DNA of 45,626 nt from JAJYVT01 sp027339205 (lineage in GTDB: Bacteria; Actinomycetota; Acidimicrobiia; Acidimicrobiales; RAAP-2), in the NCBI GenBank assembly GCA_027339205.1, contig DAHWOV010000086.1, forward strand, positions 1 to 45,626. Reading direction: 5' to 3'. The notes beneath the pieces are model-generated. The model did not search any database, had not been told where the DNA came from, and worked only from the letters and a program-made list of their open reading frames with translations. The number at the start of each line of letters is the position of its first letter. The stretch's first letter is position 1. Made by a program: the position numbers and the translations under genes. Below are positions 1 through 7,359 of the stretch, piece by piece.

Positions 1-1
1 G

Positions 2-409
2 CGCTACACAGCAGCGCTGCGCACTGCCTTGGACCTCGGGCCTGCGCCGGGCTTCTTGGGCAGGGCCTGTGCTGCGTGCAACAGGACCTTTCGCCTCGAG
101 CGCGACCACATCGACCCGGTCGCCAATCGCGGCGAGACGTCGCTTCGCAACGTGCGGGACCTCTGCTACCCCTGCCACCAGGAAAAGACCGAGCGTGACC
201 GTCTGGCCGGGCGGCTCGGCAAGAAGGCCAAGGCCCGAGGCCCCGGCCCACCGACGAGAAGGGACCCGACGGGAGCTGTGCCAGGCACCGCCGGGACGGC
301 CGGTGTGACGGGCACGGCCGGGACGGCCGGTGTGACAGGCACGGCCGGGACGGCCGGTGTGACAGGCACCGCGGGTGTGACAGGCACGACGAGCACGCGA
401 GCGCCATAG
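2..409 (+). CDS. HNH endonuclease-domain protein, C-terminal part (runs off left edge)
   Basis: The frame is open to the left edge, so the true start lies outside the window; a TTG at 29 is only the first internal start-like codon. The visible part carries an HNH/zinc-binding core: a CAAC pair, then RDHIDP with the catalytic His, an Asn (SLRNVRDLC) and a closing CYPCH. This ββα-metal layout is typical of HNH nucleases, which cut DNA using a divalent metal. The His, Asn and His positions and both Cys pairs are present, so the core looks intact. After the domain comes a basic stretch and then a Thr/Ala/Gly/Val tail built from a 27-base tandem repeat (9-residue unit). Nothing around it indicates a phage, intron or restriction system. 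The domain call is fairly secure; the substrate and full architecture are unknown. Confidence 0.72.
   Translation, partial: RYTAALRTALDLGPAPGFLGRACAACNRTFRLERDHIDPVANRGETSLRNVRDLCYPCHQEKTERDRLAGRLGKKAKARGPGPPTRRDPTGAVPGTAGTAGVTGTAGTAGVTGTAGTAGVTGTAGVTGTTSTRAP
284..387 (+). repeat. 27-bp tandem repeat in the HNH gene tail
   Basis: About three and a third copies of a 27-base unit (acggccgggacggccggtgt plus gacaggc), nearly identical between copies, ending in a shortened copy. It stays in frame and encodes repeated TAGTAGVTG. It forms the last third of the HNH protein. Confidence 0.9.
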
Positions 410-702
410 CCCCGCCATAGCCCCGCCATGCCCCGCCATGGCCCCGAGCCGCCCCACAGAGTCTCTCCCCGGCCCCGCTGTAGCCCCCAGAGCGTCTCCT
501 CGCTGCGCGCCCCGCGCTCCAGAGCAGCGGCGACCCGGCACCGGCACGGCGAGCCGTTCGTTGGCGTCATGGGACGCCGAACGGCGCGCCGTGTCCGCGG
601 CGGGTCAGCCCTTGCGAGGTTCGGGTTGCAGGGCGGGGCGTCAGGTCTGGTCTGGGGGCGGCTGGGAGCGTGTGCGGGGAGATTGAAACAGCGATGGACC
701 GG
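402..702. other. Intergenic region with a short 11-bp repeat
   Basis: This is the gap between the HNH stop and the end of the convergent hydrolase gene. Positions about 402-441 hold four imperfect copies of ccccgccatag (spacing 11, 10, 11). The rest is GC-rich with no convincing gene: the open frames here have no recognisable motif and only exist because stops are rare in this composition. No T-tract terminator is visible. Confidence 0.6.
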
Positions 703-1455
703 TCAGCGGTGACGTTCGATCCAGCCGACGAGCGTCGCGACGACTCGCGGGTCGGCGCGAAGCCAATGTCCTGCCGCCGGCACGATTCGCAGATCCACGG
801 GCCCGTCGGTTGCTGCATCCGCGATGGCGCGGGCGGCCGCGACCGGTACCTCCGCGTCGTCTGAGCCGTGGACGACGAGGAGTGGACGGCTGCCGAGGTG
901 TGCTGCAGCGTCGAGCGGTGCGAGCGCAACGATCTCAGCGGCCCACGCGTCGACGTCGGGGGGGAAACCGTCCGTCGATATGACACCGCTCCGCCGACAC
1001 CGCTCGAGGACCGTCTCCCGAGCCGAGATCCACGCCGTCAAGTCCGCGGGACCGGCAATGGTGGCCACTCCCGCTGCCCGCTTGTCCCGCTGAGCGGTGC
1101 GCAGCGCGATCGCGCCTCCGAACCCGAAGCCGACGAGCCACAGCCCTCCCTCGAGCCCGCTGTCAGCGTCAGCAACCGATGCCAGATCTTGGAGCCAGCC
1201 CTTCGCTGAGAAGTCTCCTGCGGATCCGCTCGTCCCCCGGAGCATCGGCACGACGACGCGGCATCCGCACTCCTCGGAGAGCCGGTCGGCAAGTGCCGGA
1301 TAGCCGCGTCCGGTGTCAGTCGCCCGATCTGGCTCGCGCGGCAGCTCGTGACAGAGAAAGAGGACGCTGCTCGAGGAGTTCACCCGACCCGCTGGCGTCT
1401 CGTACACACGAAGTGGCCCGGCCTCGCCCTCAACGATGCGCCAGTGCCCCGACAC
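703..1455 (-). CDS. Alpha/beta-hydrolase-fold protein with Gly at the nucleophile position
   Basis: A 250-residue protein with an alpha/beta-hydrolase layout. A β-strand with LFLCHELPRE comes first, then the nucleophile-elbow region LWLVGFGFGGAIAL, an acid-bearing loop VVHGSDDAEVP, and a C-terminal histidine in AGHWLRADP. In active members the elbow is GxSxG. Here the central residue is glycine (GFGFG), read as ggg on the coding strand, while the Asp and His of the triad remain. Hydrolysis by the usual serine mechanism is therefore not expected, and a binding or non-canonical role is possible. The start is GTG at 1455, three bases after the acyl-CoA dehydrogenase stop, so the two genes are almost certainly co-transcribed. 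The fold is secure and the function unknown. Confidence 0.8.
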   Translation of the reverse strand: MSGHWRIVEGEAGPLRVYETPAGRVNSSSSVLFLCHELPREPDRATDTGRGYPALADRLSEECGCRVVVPMLRGTSGSAGDFSAKGWLQDLASVADADSGLEGGLWLVGFGFGGAIALRTAQRDKRAAGVATIAGPADLTAWISARETVLERCRRSGVISTDGFPPDVDAWAAEIVALAPLDAAAHLGSRPLLVVHGSDDAEVPVAAARAIADAATDGPVDLRIVPAAGHWLRADPRVVATLVGWIERHR

Positions 1456-1458
1456 AGC

Positions 1459-2583
1459 TCAGATGCCGATTTGCCGAGCGAGCAGCTCCCGGTGGTAGGC
1501 AGGATCGCCGAAGAGAAGTTCCGAAGACTTGGCCCGTTTGAAGTACAGGTGCGCGTCGTGCTCCCACGTGAAGCCGATCCCGCCGTGTATCTGGATGTTC
1601 TCTGCCGCCGCGTGGAAGTACGTCCCCGAGCAGTACGACTTCGCGAGACTCGCCATGAGCGGAAGCTCGTCCGAGTCTTCCGACGCAGCCCAGCCCGCGT
1701 AGTACGCGGCGGAGCGCGCCGACTCCACTTCGAGCAGCAAGTCGGCACACTTGTGCTTGATCGCCTGGAAGCTACCGATGGGCCGTCCGAATTGGATTCG
1801 CGTCTTCGCATACTCGACGGAGCTGTCCAGGCAGTGCTGGGCTCCCCCGACCTGCTCGGCCGCCAGGGCGACCACCGCGAGCTGCAGCGTCTTGGTGATC
1901 CCCGGCGCTGCCGTTCCGGGGACGCCGACTATCCGGGCGGGAGTGGCGGAGAACTCGAGGCGAGCCTGCTTGCGGGTCTGGTCCATGGTCCAAAGAGGCG
2001 TCCGGACCAGTCCTTCGGCGTCGCCCTCCACAACGAACAGTCCGAGCCCCTCCCCAGCACGAGCCACCACGAGCAAGAGCGTCGCGCTATGCCCGTCAAG
2101 CACGAAGCTCTTGTGGCCGTCGAGCGTCCAGCGGCCCTCCCCGTCTCCGGCGGGTGCCGCTGCGAGCTCGACAGCGTCGAGGTCCCAGCGGCCCGAGTCC
2201 TCCGCGAGCGCCAGGGTGGCGATCGTCTCTCCCGACGCGATGCCCGGGAGCCACCTCGCCTTGGCCTCTTCGTCGTCGGAAGTGAGAAGGGCGCTCGCTG
2301 CCAAGACCGTAGACGAGAAGAACGGCGCGCACAGCAGCGCCGCCCCCATCTCCTCCATGACGATGGCCATTTCGACGAAGCTGAAGCCGGTGCCTCCGTA
2401 CTGCTCTGGGATCACGAGCGACTGAAGCCCGAGCTGCTCACCCATCTGTCGCCAGACGACCGGATCGTAACCGTGCTTCGTCGCCATCAGCCGCCGGACC
2501 TCGGATTCCGGGGACTTGTCAGCGAGGAACCGGCGGACGGCCTGACGGAGCTCCTCTTGCTCCTCACTGAAAGCGAAGTTCAT
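1459..2583 (-). CDS. Acyl-CoA dehydrogenase
   Basis: FAD-dependent α,β-dehydrogenation of an acyl-CoA thioester. I start it at ATG 2583 (MNFAFSEEQEELR), the classical N-terminus of this family; the frame stays open further upstream but that extension has no family similarity and overlaps the divergent gene. The product is 374 residues, a normal length. Visible landmarks are PEQYGGTGFSFVE in the N-terminal helical domain, RIQFGRPIGSFQAIKH near residue 260, and IQIHGGIGFTWEHDAH near residue 340. The Glu in the last motif aligns with the catalytic base of medium-chain acyl-CoA dehydrogenase (GGNGFNTE). It is followed after 3 bases by the alpha/beta-hydrolase-like gene and faces the MBL-fold gene across a 36-base divergent gap. 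The substrate cannot be told. Confidence 0.9.
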   Translation of the reverse strand: MNFAFSEEQEELRQAVRRFLADKSPESEVRRLMATKHGYDPVVWRQMGEQLGLQSLVIPEQYGGTGFSFVEMAIVMEEMGAALLCAPFFSSTVLAASALLTSDDEEAKARWLPGIASGETIATLALAEDSGRWDLDAVELAAAPAGDGEGRWTLDGHKSFVLDGHSATLLLVVARAGEGLGLFVVEGDAEGLVRTPLWTMDQTRKQARLEFSATPARIVGVPGTAAPGITKTLQLAVVALAAEQVGGAQHCLDSSVEYAKTRIQFGRPIGSFQAIKHKCADLLLEVESARSAAYYAGWAASEDSDELPLMASLAKSYCSGTYFHAAAENIQIHGGIGFTWEHDAHLYFKRAKSSELLFGDPAYHRELLARQIGI

Positions 2584-2619
2584 CGGGTGGTGGTCTACCA
2601 CGTGTGCAATCCTGGGGGT

Positions 2620-3237
2620 ATGCCTGACGTCGAAAGGATCTGGGAGGACGCTGCATGTGAGATCCACCGGACCGTCGTGGGGCCGATGGACAACAACGTC
2701 TACGTCGTACGATGCCGTCGGACCGGCGACGCCCTCCTGGTGGACGCGGCCAACGAGCACGAGCTGCTCCTCGATCTCTGCCAGCGCCTGGGGGTTCGCA
2801 GGGTGGTCGAGACGCATGGGCACTGGGACCACATCCAAGCTGTGCCTGCGGTCCGCGAGGCCGGCTACTCGGTAGCCGTGACCCAGGCGGACGCCGGCAT
2901 GCTCCCCTCCTATGACGAGCTCCTCGAGGACGACACCGTCTTGGAGGTCGGGCGGCTGCGGGTCCGCACGCTCGCGACCCCAGGACATACCCCGGGATCG
3001 ATGTGCTTTTACGTCGAGGGTACGCCGCTACTTCTGACTGGGGACACCCTCTTCCCCGGAGGCCCGGGCAACACGTCCTTTCCCGGGGGAGACTTCCCGA
3101 CGATCATCAACTCCATCGAGCGCCGCCTGTTCTCCCGTTTCGACCCCTCGACGCTGGTGTTGCCGGGGCACGGTGCCTCGACCACGATCGGGTCGGAGTC
3201 ACCCCATCTGGCTGAGTGGATCGAGCGGGGCTGGTAG
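2620..3237 (+). CDS. MBL-fold metallohydrolase (glyoxalase II-like)
   Basis: A 205-residue zinc-dependent hydrolase of the metallo-beta-lactamase superfamily. Metal ligands are visible in order: THGHWDH (HxHxDH) near residue 67, TPGHTPGS near 125, GDTLFPGG near 146, and a C-terminal PGHG near 191. Members resembling this one hydrolyse thioesters such as S-lactoylglutathione or the mycothiol equivalent, but the substrate is not readable here. I chose ATG 2620 because it follows a purine-rich ctgggggt and gives the usual N-terminus; the frame is open much further upstream, but that stretch is only the antisense of the acyl-CoA dehydrogenase. It is transcribed divergently from that dehydrogenase. 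Confidence 0.85.
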   Translation: MPDVERIWEDAACEIHRTVVGPMDNNVYVVRCRRTGDALLVDAANEHELLLDLCQRLGVRRVVETHGHWDHIQAVPAVREAGYSVAVTQADAGMLPSYDELLEDDTVLEVGRLRVRTLATPGHTPGSMCFYVEGTPLLLTGDTLFPGGPGNTSFPGGDFPTIINSIERRLFSRFDPSTLVLPGHGASTTIGSESPHLAEWIERGW

Positions 3238-3378
3238 GGGGCCGGGTCGGGACGGTCGGAGCACTCCGCCTGCGAGCCGCATGCTTGCGCGGGCTCCGAC
3301 CCGCCAAGGATGCAGGACACCCGGGATTTCTCCTACGTATGTGGTAGAAATAGGACCCCCCCGGTAGACTTCCCGACG

Positions 3379-4296
3379 ATGACCGTGCCGCTGCTCGAGA
3401 TCGAGGGACTCCGCGTCGCCGCGGTGGGTGTCGCCGGAGTGGGTGTCGCCGGAGAAGGCGTCGCCGGAGAAGGCGTGACCACCCCGGCATCCGCCGCCGA
3501 CGAAAGCCGCAGCTCGGACCCAGGGCTCGACCCCGGCGGCGTTGGGCGCGACCAGGGCGACCCAGGGCTCGACCCCGGCAGCGCGGGGCACGCCAGCGAA
3601 GGACTGATCCTCAAGGGGGTGGACCTCACCATCAGGCCCGGAGAAGTCCACGCGCTCATGGGTCCGAACGGGGCAGGCAAGTCCACCCTGGCTTCCACCC
3701 TGATGGGGAGCCCGTCCTACCGAGTCGTCGACGGCACCATCCGGTTCAAGGGGGAGGACATCACCCATTGGGCCACCGACGCCCGTGCGAAGGCCGGCCT
3801 CTTCCTCGCCTTTCAGTATCCCGAGGCGATCGATGGCGTCTCGGTCGCCCAGTTCCTGCGCCAAGCCATGTCCGCACGCCGCGGCCAGGACATCTCGGTG
3901 CTCGAGGTGCGACTGGCCATGATCGAATGGATGGACCGCCTGAGAATGGACCCCTCCTTCGGCGAGCGATATCTCAACCAGGGCTTCTCCGGAGGCGAGA
4001 AGAAGCGCAACGAGATTCTGCAGATGGCGATGCTGGAACCGGATCTGGCCGTCCTCGACGAGACCGACTCAGGCCTCGATATCGACGCGCTCGGCGTCGT
4101 GGGCCGCGGCGTCGGCACGGTGCGCGAGCTCCATCCCTCGCTCGGTGTGCTCGTCGTGACGCACTACCAGCGGCTCCTCGAGGCGCTCGTCCCCGACCGC
4201 GTGCACCTGCTGGTCGACGGAAGGATCGTAGAAAGCGGAGGGCCCGCGCTGGCTGAACGGATCGAGAAGGAAGGCTACGAGTCGTGGCGACGCTGA
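3379..4296 (+). CDS. sufC: SufC, Fe-S assembly ATPase (copy 1, with low-complexity insert)
   Basis: ABC-type ATPase that drives the SufBCD scaffold during iron-sulfur cluster assembly in the cytoplasm. Visible motifs are Walker A GPNGAGKST, Q-loop FLAFQYPEAI, signature FSGGEKKRNE, Walker B LAVLDETDSGLD and switch His VVTHYQR, so it should be catalytically competent. At 305 residues it is some 50-60 longer than usual SufC. The excess lies right after the first β-strand (LLEIEGLRV) and before the second (LILKGVDLTI), at residues about 14-73. It is built from VAGxG pentapeptides and two copies of a 21-base DPGLDPG-coding segment. It is followed 13 bases later by sufS. A second SufC gene lies on the other strand at 6201-6971. 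Confidence 0.93.
   Translation: MTVPLLEIEGLRVAAVGVAGVGVAGEGVAGEGVTTPASAADESRSSDPGLDPGGVGRDQGDPGLDPGSAGHASEGLILKGVDLTIRPGEVHALMGPNGAGKSTLASTLMGSPSYRVVDGTIRFKGEDITHWATDARAKAGLFLAFQYPEAIDGVSVAQFLRQAMSARRGQDISVLEVRLAMIEWMDRLRMDPSFGERYLNQGFSGGEKKRNEILQMAMLEPDLAVLDETDSGLDIDALGVVGRGVGTVRELHPSLGVLVVTHYQRLLEALVPDRVHLLVDGRIVESGGPALAERIEKEGYESWRR
3415..3579 (+). repeat. Repeat-built insert inside sufC copy 1
   Basis: Two repeat types: 15-base units encoding VAG(V/E)G at about 3421-3474, and an exact 21-base duplication (3517-3537 and 3559-3579, period 42) encoding DPGLDPG. Both keep the reading frame. Confidence 0.88.
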
Positions 4297-4309
4297 CACG
4301 GATGTTCCA

Positions 4310-5569
4310 ATGAATCCCGTACCTCTCGACAAGCCCGCCCCGCTCGACGTGGAGACCCTCCGCAAGGACTTCCCGCTGCTCGCCCGAACCGTCCATGGCA
4401 GGCCGCTCGTGTACCTCGACTCCGCGTCGAGCTCCCTGCAGCCCCGCCAGGTGCTGAGTGCGATGGAGCAGTACTACGAGACGTGTCACGCGAACGTGCA
4501 TAGAGGCGTGTACACGACTGCCGAGGAGGCCACCGCCCACTACGAAGGCGCCCGCGTCTCGGTGGGCCGGTTCATCGGCGCGCGGGATCCCGAACGGGAG
4601 ATCGTCTTCGTCAAGAACGCCACGGAAGCTCTCAATCTGGTGGCCCGTTCCTGGGGCGTCGCCAACCTTGCGCCAGGCGACAGGATCCTCCTCACCGAGA
4701 TGGAGCACCACGCCAACCTCGTCCCCTGGCTGATGCTCTCGGAACAATGCGGCGTCGAGCTCCGCTACCTCGGACTCGATGACGACCTTCGCCTCGACCT
4801 TGGCGATCTCGATCGCAAGCTCGACGGCGTCAAGCTGGTTGCGGTCTCCGCCATGTCCAACGTGCTCGGGACCATCAACCCCATTCACGCGATTGCTGAG
4901 GCCGCACACGCCGTCGGCGCGCTAGTCGTCGCCGACGGTGCCCAGTCGGTCCCGCACCTGCCCGTCAACGTCCAGGAGCTCGACGTAGACTTTCTCGCGT
5001 TCTCCGCGCACAAGATGCACGGACCGACTGGGATCGGCGCGCTGTGGGCTCGGGCAGAGCTTCTCGAAGCGATGCCTCCCTTCCTCGGTGGGGGAGGGAT
5101 GATCCTCGACGTGCGGCTCGACCGCTTCCTGCCGGCCGAACCTCCCCACCGCTTCGAGGCGGGCACGCCGCCCATCGCAGAAGCCGTGGGGTTCGCCGCA
5201 GCGGTCGACTACCTCTCGAACCTCGGCATGTCCAGGGTGCGAGCACACGAGGAGCGGCTCACCGAGTACGCGCTCCGCGTGCTCCCAGAGCGGCTCGGCG
5301 ACGACTGCAAGGTCTTCGGGCCCCCCGCCGGCCCCGACCGCGGAGGGGTACTGTCGCTGGGCTTCCGAGACGTCCATCCCCACGACCTGGCCCAGGTCCT
5401 CGACAGGTACGGCGTCTGCGTGCGACCGGGCCATCACTGTGCGAAGCCGCTCATGCGCGTTCTCGGGGTCAGTGCGACCGCGCGGGCATCAATCGGCACG
5501 TACAACGATGAGCACGACATCGACACGCTGATCGAAGGCCTCATCGAGGCCGGGAGGCTCTTTTCGTGA
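4310..5569 (+). CDS. sufS: SufS-type cysteine desulfurase
   Basis: PLP-dependent enzyme that takes sulfur from L-cysteine and passes the persulfide to SufU. The 419-residue length is normal. Visible features are the N-terminal VYLDSASSSLQP, the phosphate/His region EMEHHANLVPW, DGAQSVPHLPV with the PLP Asp, the Schiff-base Lys in SAHKMHGPTG, and the catalytic Cys in VRPGHHCAKPLMR. That Cys sits in the short-loop SufS (class II) context. It is 13 bases downstream of sufC and overlaps the sufU start by 4 bases, so sufC-sufS-sufU is one operon. The adjacency to SufU supports the SufS-SufU pair used by Firmicutes and Actinobacteria rather than SufS-SufE. Confidence 0.95.
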   Translation: MNPVPLDKPAPLDVETLRKDFPLLARTVHGRPLVYLDSASSSLQPRQVLSAMEQYYETCHANVHRGVYTTAEEATAHYEGARVSVGRFIGARDPEREIVFVKNATEALNLVARSWGVANLAPGDRILLTEMEHHANLVPWLMLSEQCGVELRYLGLDDDLRLDLGDLDRKLDGVKLVAVSAMSNVLGTINPIHAIAEAAHAVGALVVADGAQSVPHLPVNVQELDVDFLAFSAHKMHGPTGIGALWARAELLEAMPPFLGGGGMILDVRLDRFLPAEPPHRFEAGTPPIAEAVGFAAAVDYLSNLGMSRVRAHEERLTEYALRVLPERLGDDCKVFGPPAGPDRGGVLSLGFRDVHPHDLAQVLDRYGVCVRPGHHCAKPLMRVLGVSATARASIGTYNDEHDIDTLIEGLIEAGRLFS

Positions 5570-6177
5570 CGGACCTGGAAGACCTCTACCGGGAGATCAT
5601 CTTGGACCACTACCGCTCACCGCGGAACCGCGGCGAGCTGGACTCACCTCCCGCGCACCGCGTCGAAGGGTTCAATCCGCTTTGCGGGGATGAGGTCGTC
5701 CTCACCGTTCTCGCTGAGAATGGAACGGTGACCGACATCAAGTTCGCCGGCACCGGGTGCTCGATCAGTCAATCGTCGGCATCGCTCATGTCCTCAGCAG
5801 TGAAGGGAAAGACGCTGGGCGAGGGCCGCGAGCTCATCCGGACTTTCAAGTCGATGATGTCCATCCACGAAGCCGCGCTTGGCCCCGAGGCCGAGGAGGG
5901 CCGCGTGCAGAGTCCGGGCGAGGCTCGAGGCGGCGAGGCTCGAGGCGGCGAGACTCTAGCCGGCGAGGCTCGAGGCGGCGAGGCTCTAGCCGGCGAGGCA
6001 GGGACGAGCGGCGTGGAGGCATCCAATGGTGCCGGCACTGGAGCGGGCCTCGCCGACGTGCGCAAGCTCGGCGAGCTCGCCGCGCTTCAGGGAGTGGTGA
6101 AGTTTCCCGTGCGGATCAAGTGCGCGACCCTCAGCTGGAACGCGCTGACGCAGGCCCTGGACGAGATCGAGGCGTAG
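5566..6177 (+). CDS. sufU: SufU, zinc-dependent sulfurtransferase partner of SufS, with repeat insert
   Basis: SufU accepts the persulfide sulfur from SufS by a Zn-ligand swap. The N-terminal half matches the family (LYREIILDHYRSPRNRG; Cys in FNPLCGDEV; Cys in GTGCSISQSSASLM), and the C-terminal motif KFPVRIKCATLSWNAL supplies the third Cys. All three Zn-binding Cys and the GD Asp are present. Its 203 residues are about 50 more than usual. The excess, at about residues 105-162, is a Gly/Glu/Ala/Arg stretch from 15-base units (GGEAR and relatives) placed in the loop before LGELAALQGV. The GTG start overlaps the sufS stop. It ends 23 bases from the convergent sufC2 end. Confidence 0.92.
   Translation: MTDLEDLYREIILDHYRSPRNRGELDSPPAHRVEGFNPLCGDEVVLTVLAENGTVTDIKFAGTGCSISQSSASLMSSAVKGKTLGEGRELIRTFKSMMSIHEAALGPEAEEGRVQSPGEARGGEARGGETLAGEARGGEALAGEAGTSGVEASNGAGTGAGLADVRKLGELAALQGVVKFPVRIKCATLSWNALTQALDEIEA
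5920..6002 (+). repeat. 15-bp tandem repeat in sufU
   Basis: About five and a half copies of a 15-base unit of the type ggcgaggctcgaggc, with variant copies containing ctagcc. It is in frame, encoding GEARG/GEALA pentapeptides, inside the loop that precedes the last Zn-ligand motif. Confidence 0.9.
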
Positions 6178-6200
6178 GAGGCCGCCAGAACGCACGCCGA

Positions 6201-6971
6201 TCACGCGACGTCGCTGTCGTCTCCGTACTCGCGATAGCCGGTGTGTTCGAGCTCTTCTGCAAGGTCCGGACCGCCGCTCGCGACGATCCTGCCGTCGACG
6301 AGCACGTAGACCTTGTCCGCGCGAAGCTCGCGCAACAGGCGGTGGAAGTGCGTGACCGCGACGACGCCTAGCCCCCACTCAGACGTTGCACGCTCGATGC
6401 GCTGTGCGACCGCGCGCACTGCGTCCACGTCAAGACCCGAATCGATCTCGTCGAGAACCGCGAACTTCGGCCGGAGAACCGCGAGCTGGACGACCTCGTT
6501 GCGCTTGCGCTCTCCGCCTGAAAGATCGACGTTGAGCGAGCGCCGGAGAAAGCGTTCGTCGAAGCCGATCGCTGCCGCCTCTTCCAGCAGCCGCCCCGAC
6601 AGGTCAAACTCGGCAGCCTCGGCCTCGGCAGCCTCGGCAGCCTCGCCTTCCGCGCGGAGCGCTTCCCGCAACGCTGTCTCGACGAGGACACCCGGCACTT
6701 CTATCGGTTGCTGGAGGGCCAGGAACAGTCCGGCCTGTGCTCGCCGCCAGCTTGGAACCCCCACCAGCTCAGTGCCGTCGATCCGGATGCTTCCCGACGT
6801 CACGGTCGTGCCCGGCCTCCCCATCAGGGCATGCGCGAGCGTGCTCTTCCCGGAGCCGTTCGGGCCCATCACGACGTGCACCTCCCCGCCGGGCACCCGG
6901 AGGTCCACGCCTCGCACTACCTCGCGCGCGGCCACCGAGGCGTGCAATGCCTCCACCTCGAGCAGGGTCAT
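6201..6971 (-). CDS. sufC: SufC, Fe-S assembly ATPase (copy 2)
   Basis: A second complete SufC of 256 residues, close to normal length. Walker A GPNGSGKST, Q-loop LFLALQQPIEVPG, signature LSGGERKRNE, Walker B FAVLDEIDSGLD and the switch region VVAVTHFHRLL are all visible. It differs substantially from the other SufC in the window, so it is a paralogue and not a recent duplicate. It is the last gene of the - strand set sufD-Rieske-sufC2, 70 bases after the ferredoxin stop. An Ala/Glu run (EAAEAAEAEAAE, coding near 6604-6650) enlarges the loop before FDLSGRLLEEAA. It is plausibly the partner of SufB/SufD in the canonical scaffold; whether both SufCs join one complex is open. Confidence 0.93.
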   Translation of the reverse strand: MTLLEVEALHASVAAREVVRGVDLRVPGGEVHVVMGPNGSGKSTLAHALMGRPGTTVTSGSIRIDGTELVGVPSWRRAQAGLFLALQQPIEVPGVLVETALREALRAEGEAAEAAEAEAAEFDLSGRLLEEAAAIGFDERFLRRSLNVDLSGGERKRNEVVQLAVLRPKFAVLDEIDSGLDVDAVRAVAQRIERATSEWGLGVVAVTHFHRLLRELRADKVYVLVDGRIVASGGPDLAEELEHTGYREYGDDSDVA

Positions 6972-7041
6972 GGGCGCGACTCCTCGTTGCCGGATCCTTG
7001 CGGGCCAAATGGACGTAGCTCAGGTCTGATCTCGGGCCGGG

Positions 7042-7359
7042 TCATGGCAGGACGACCGCCACATCGTCCCCGTCAACCTCCACCCGGTAAACGGGGACCG
7101 GCTTGGTCGCAGGAAGCGAACAGGGCTCACCCGTCGCCAGGTCGAACGTGCTGCCGTGCCTCGGACACTCGATCTCGCACTCGTCGGTCCATACCTCGCC
7201 TTCTGCGAGCGAGTAGTCCTCGTGGCTGCACCGGTCACCGATCGCGTAGAAGTCGTCTCCGACCCTCACCAGAGCGATGCGGTGGTCCCCGACATCGAAC
7301 CGGCGGACTTGGCCGCTCGAGAGCTCGTCACGGCGCAGCAAGACGACGCGCTCACCCAT
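7042..7359 (-). CDS. Rieske-type [2Fe-2S] ferredoxin of the SUF operon
   Basis: A 105-residue Rieske-fold ferredoxin. The cluster ligands are visible as CSH (RCSHEDYSLAEG, near residue 44) and CPRH (ECPRHGSTFDL, near residue 62), the CxH...CxxH pattern. Related small Rieske proteins are common in actinobacterial suf operons, annotated as non-heme iron oxygenase ferredoxin subunits. They probably act as an electron carrier or a target of the assembly system. I chose ATG 7359, giving MGERVVLLRR; an upstream GTG/ATG would overlap sufD deeply. The start overlaps the sufD stop by 8 bases, showing translational coupling. No membrane segment, so cytoplasmic. Confidence 0.9.
   Translation of the reverse strand: MGERVVLLRRDELSSGQVRRFDVGDHRIALVRVGDDFYAIGDRCSHEDYSLAEGEVWTDECEIECPRHGSTFDLATGEPCSLPATKPVPVYRVEVDGDDVAVVLP

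Noticed and set aside
2..409. HNH protein as part of a phage, retroelement or restriction system
   Set aside because: No integrase, reverse transcriptase, methylase or phage gene is next to it in the visible sequence.
428..712. Small open frames in the gap after the HNH gene
   Set aside because: No ribosome site or motif; they arise from a GC-rich 10-11-base repeat and low stop density.
1348..2619. Upstream extension of the MBL-fold gene to more than 600 residues
   Set aside because: The extra part is antisense to the acyl-CoA dehydrogenase and lacks family similarity; ATG 2620 gives a normal MBL protein.
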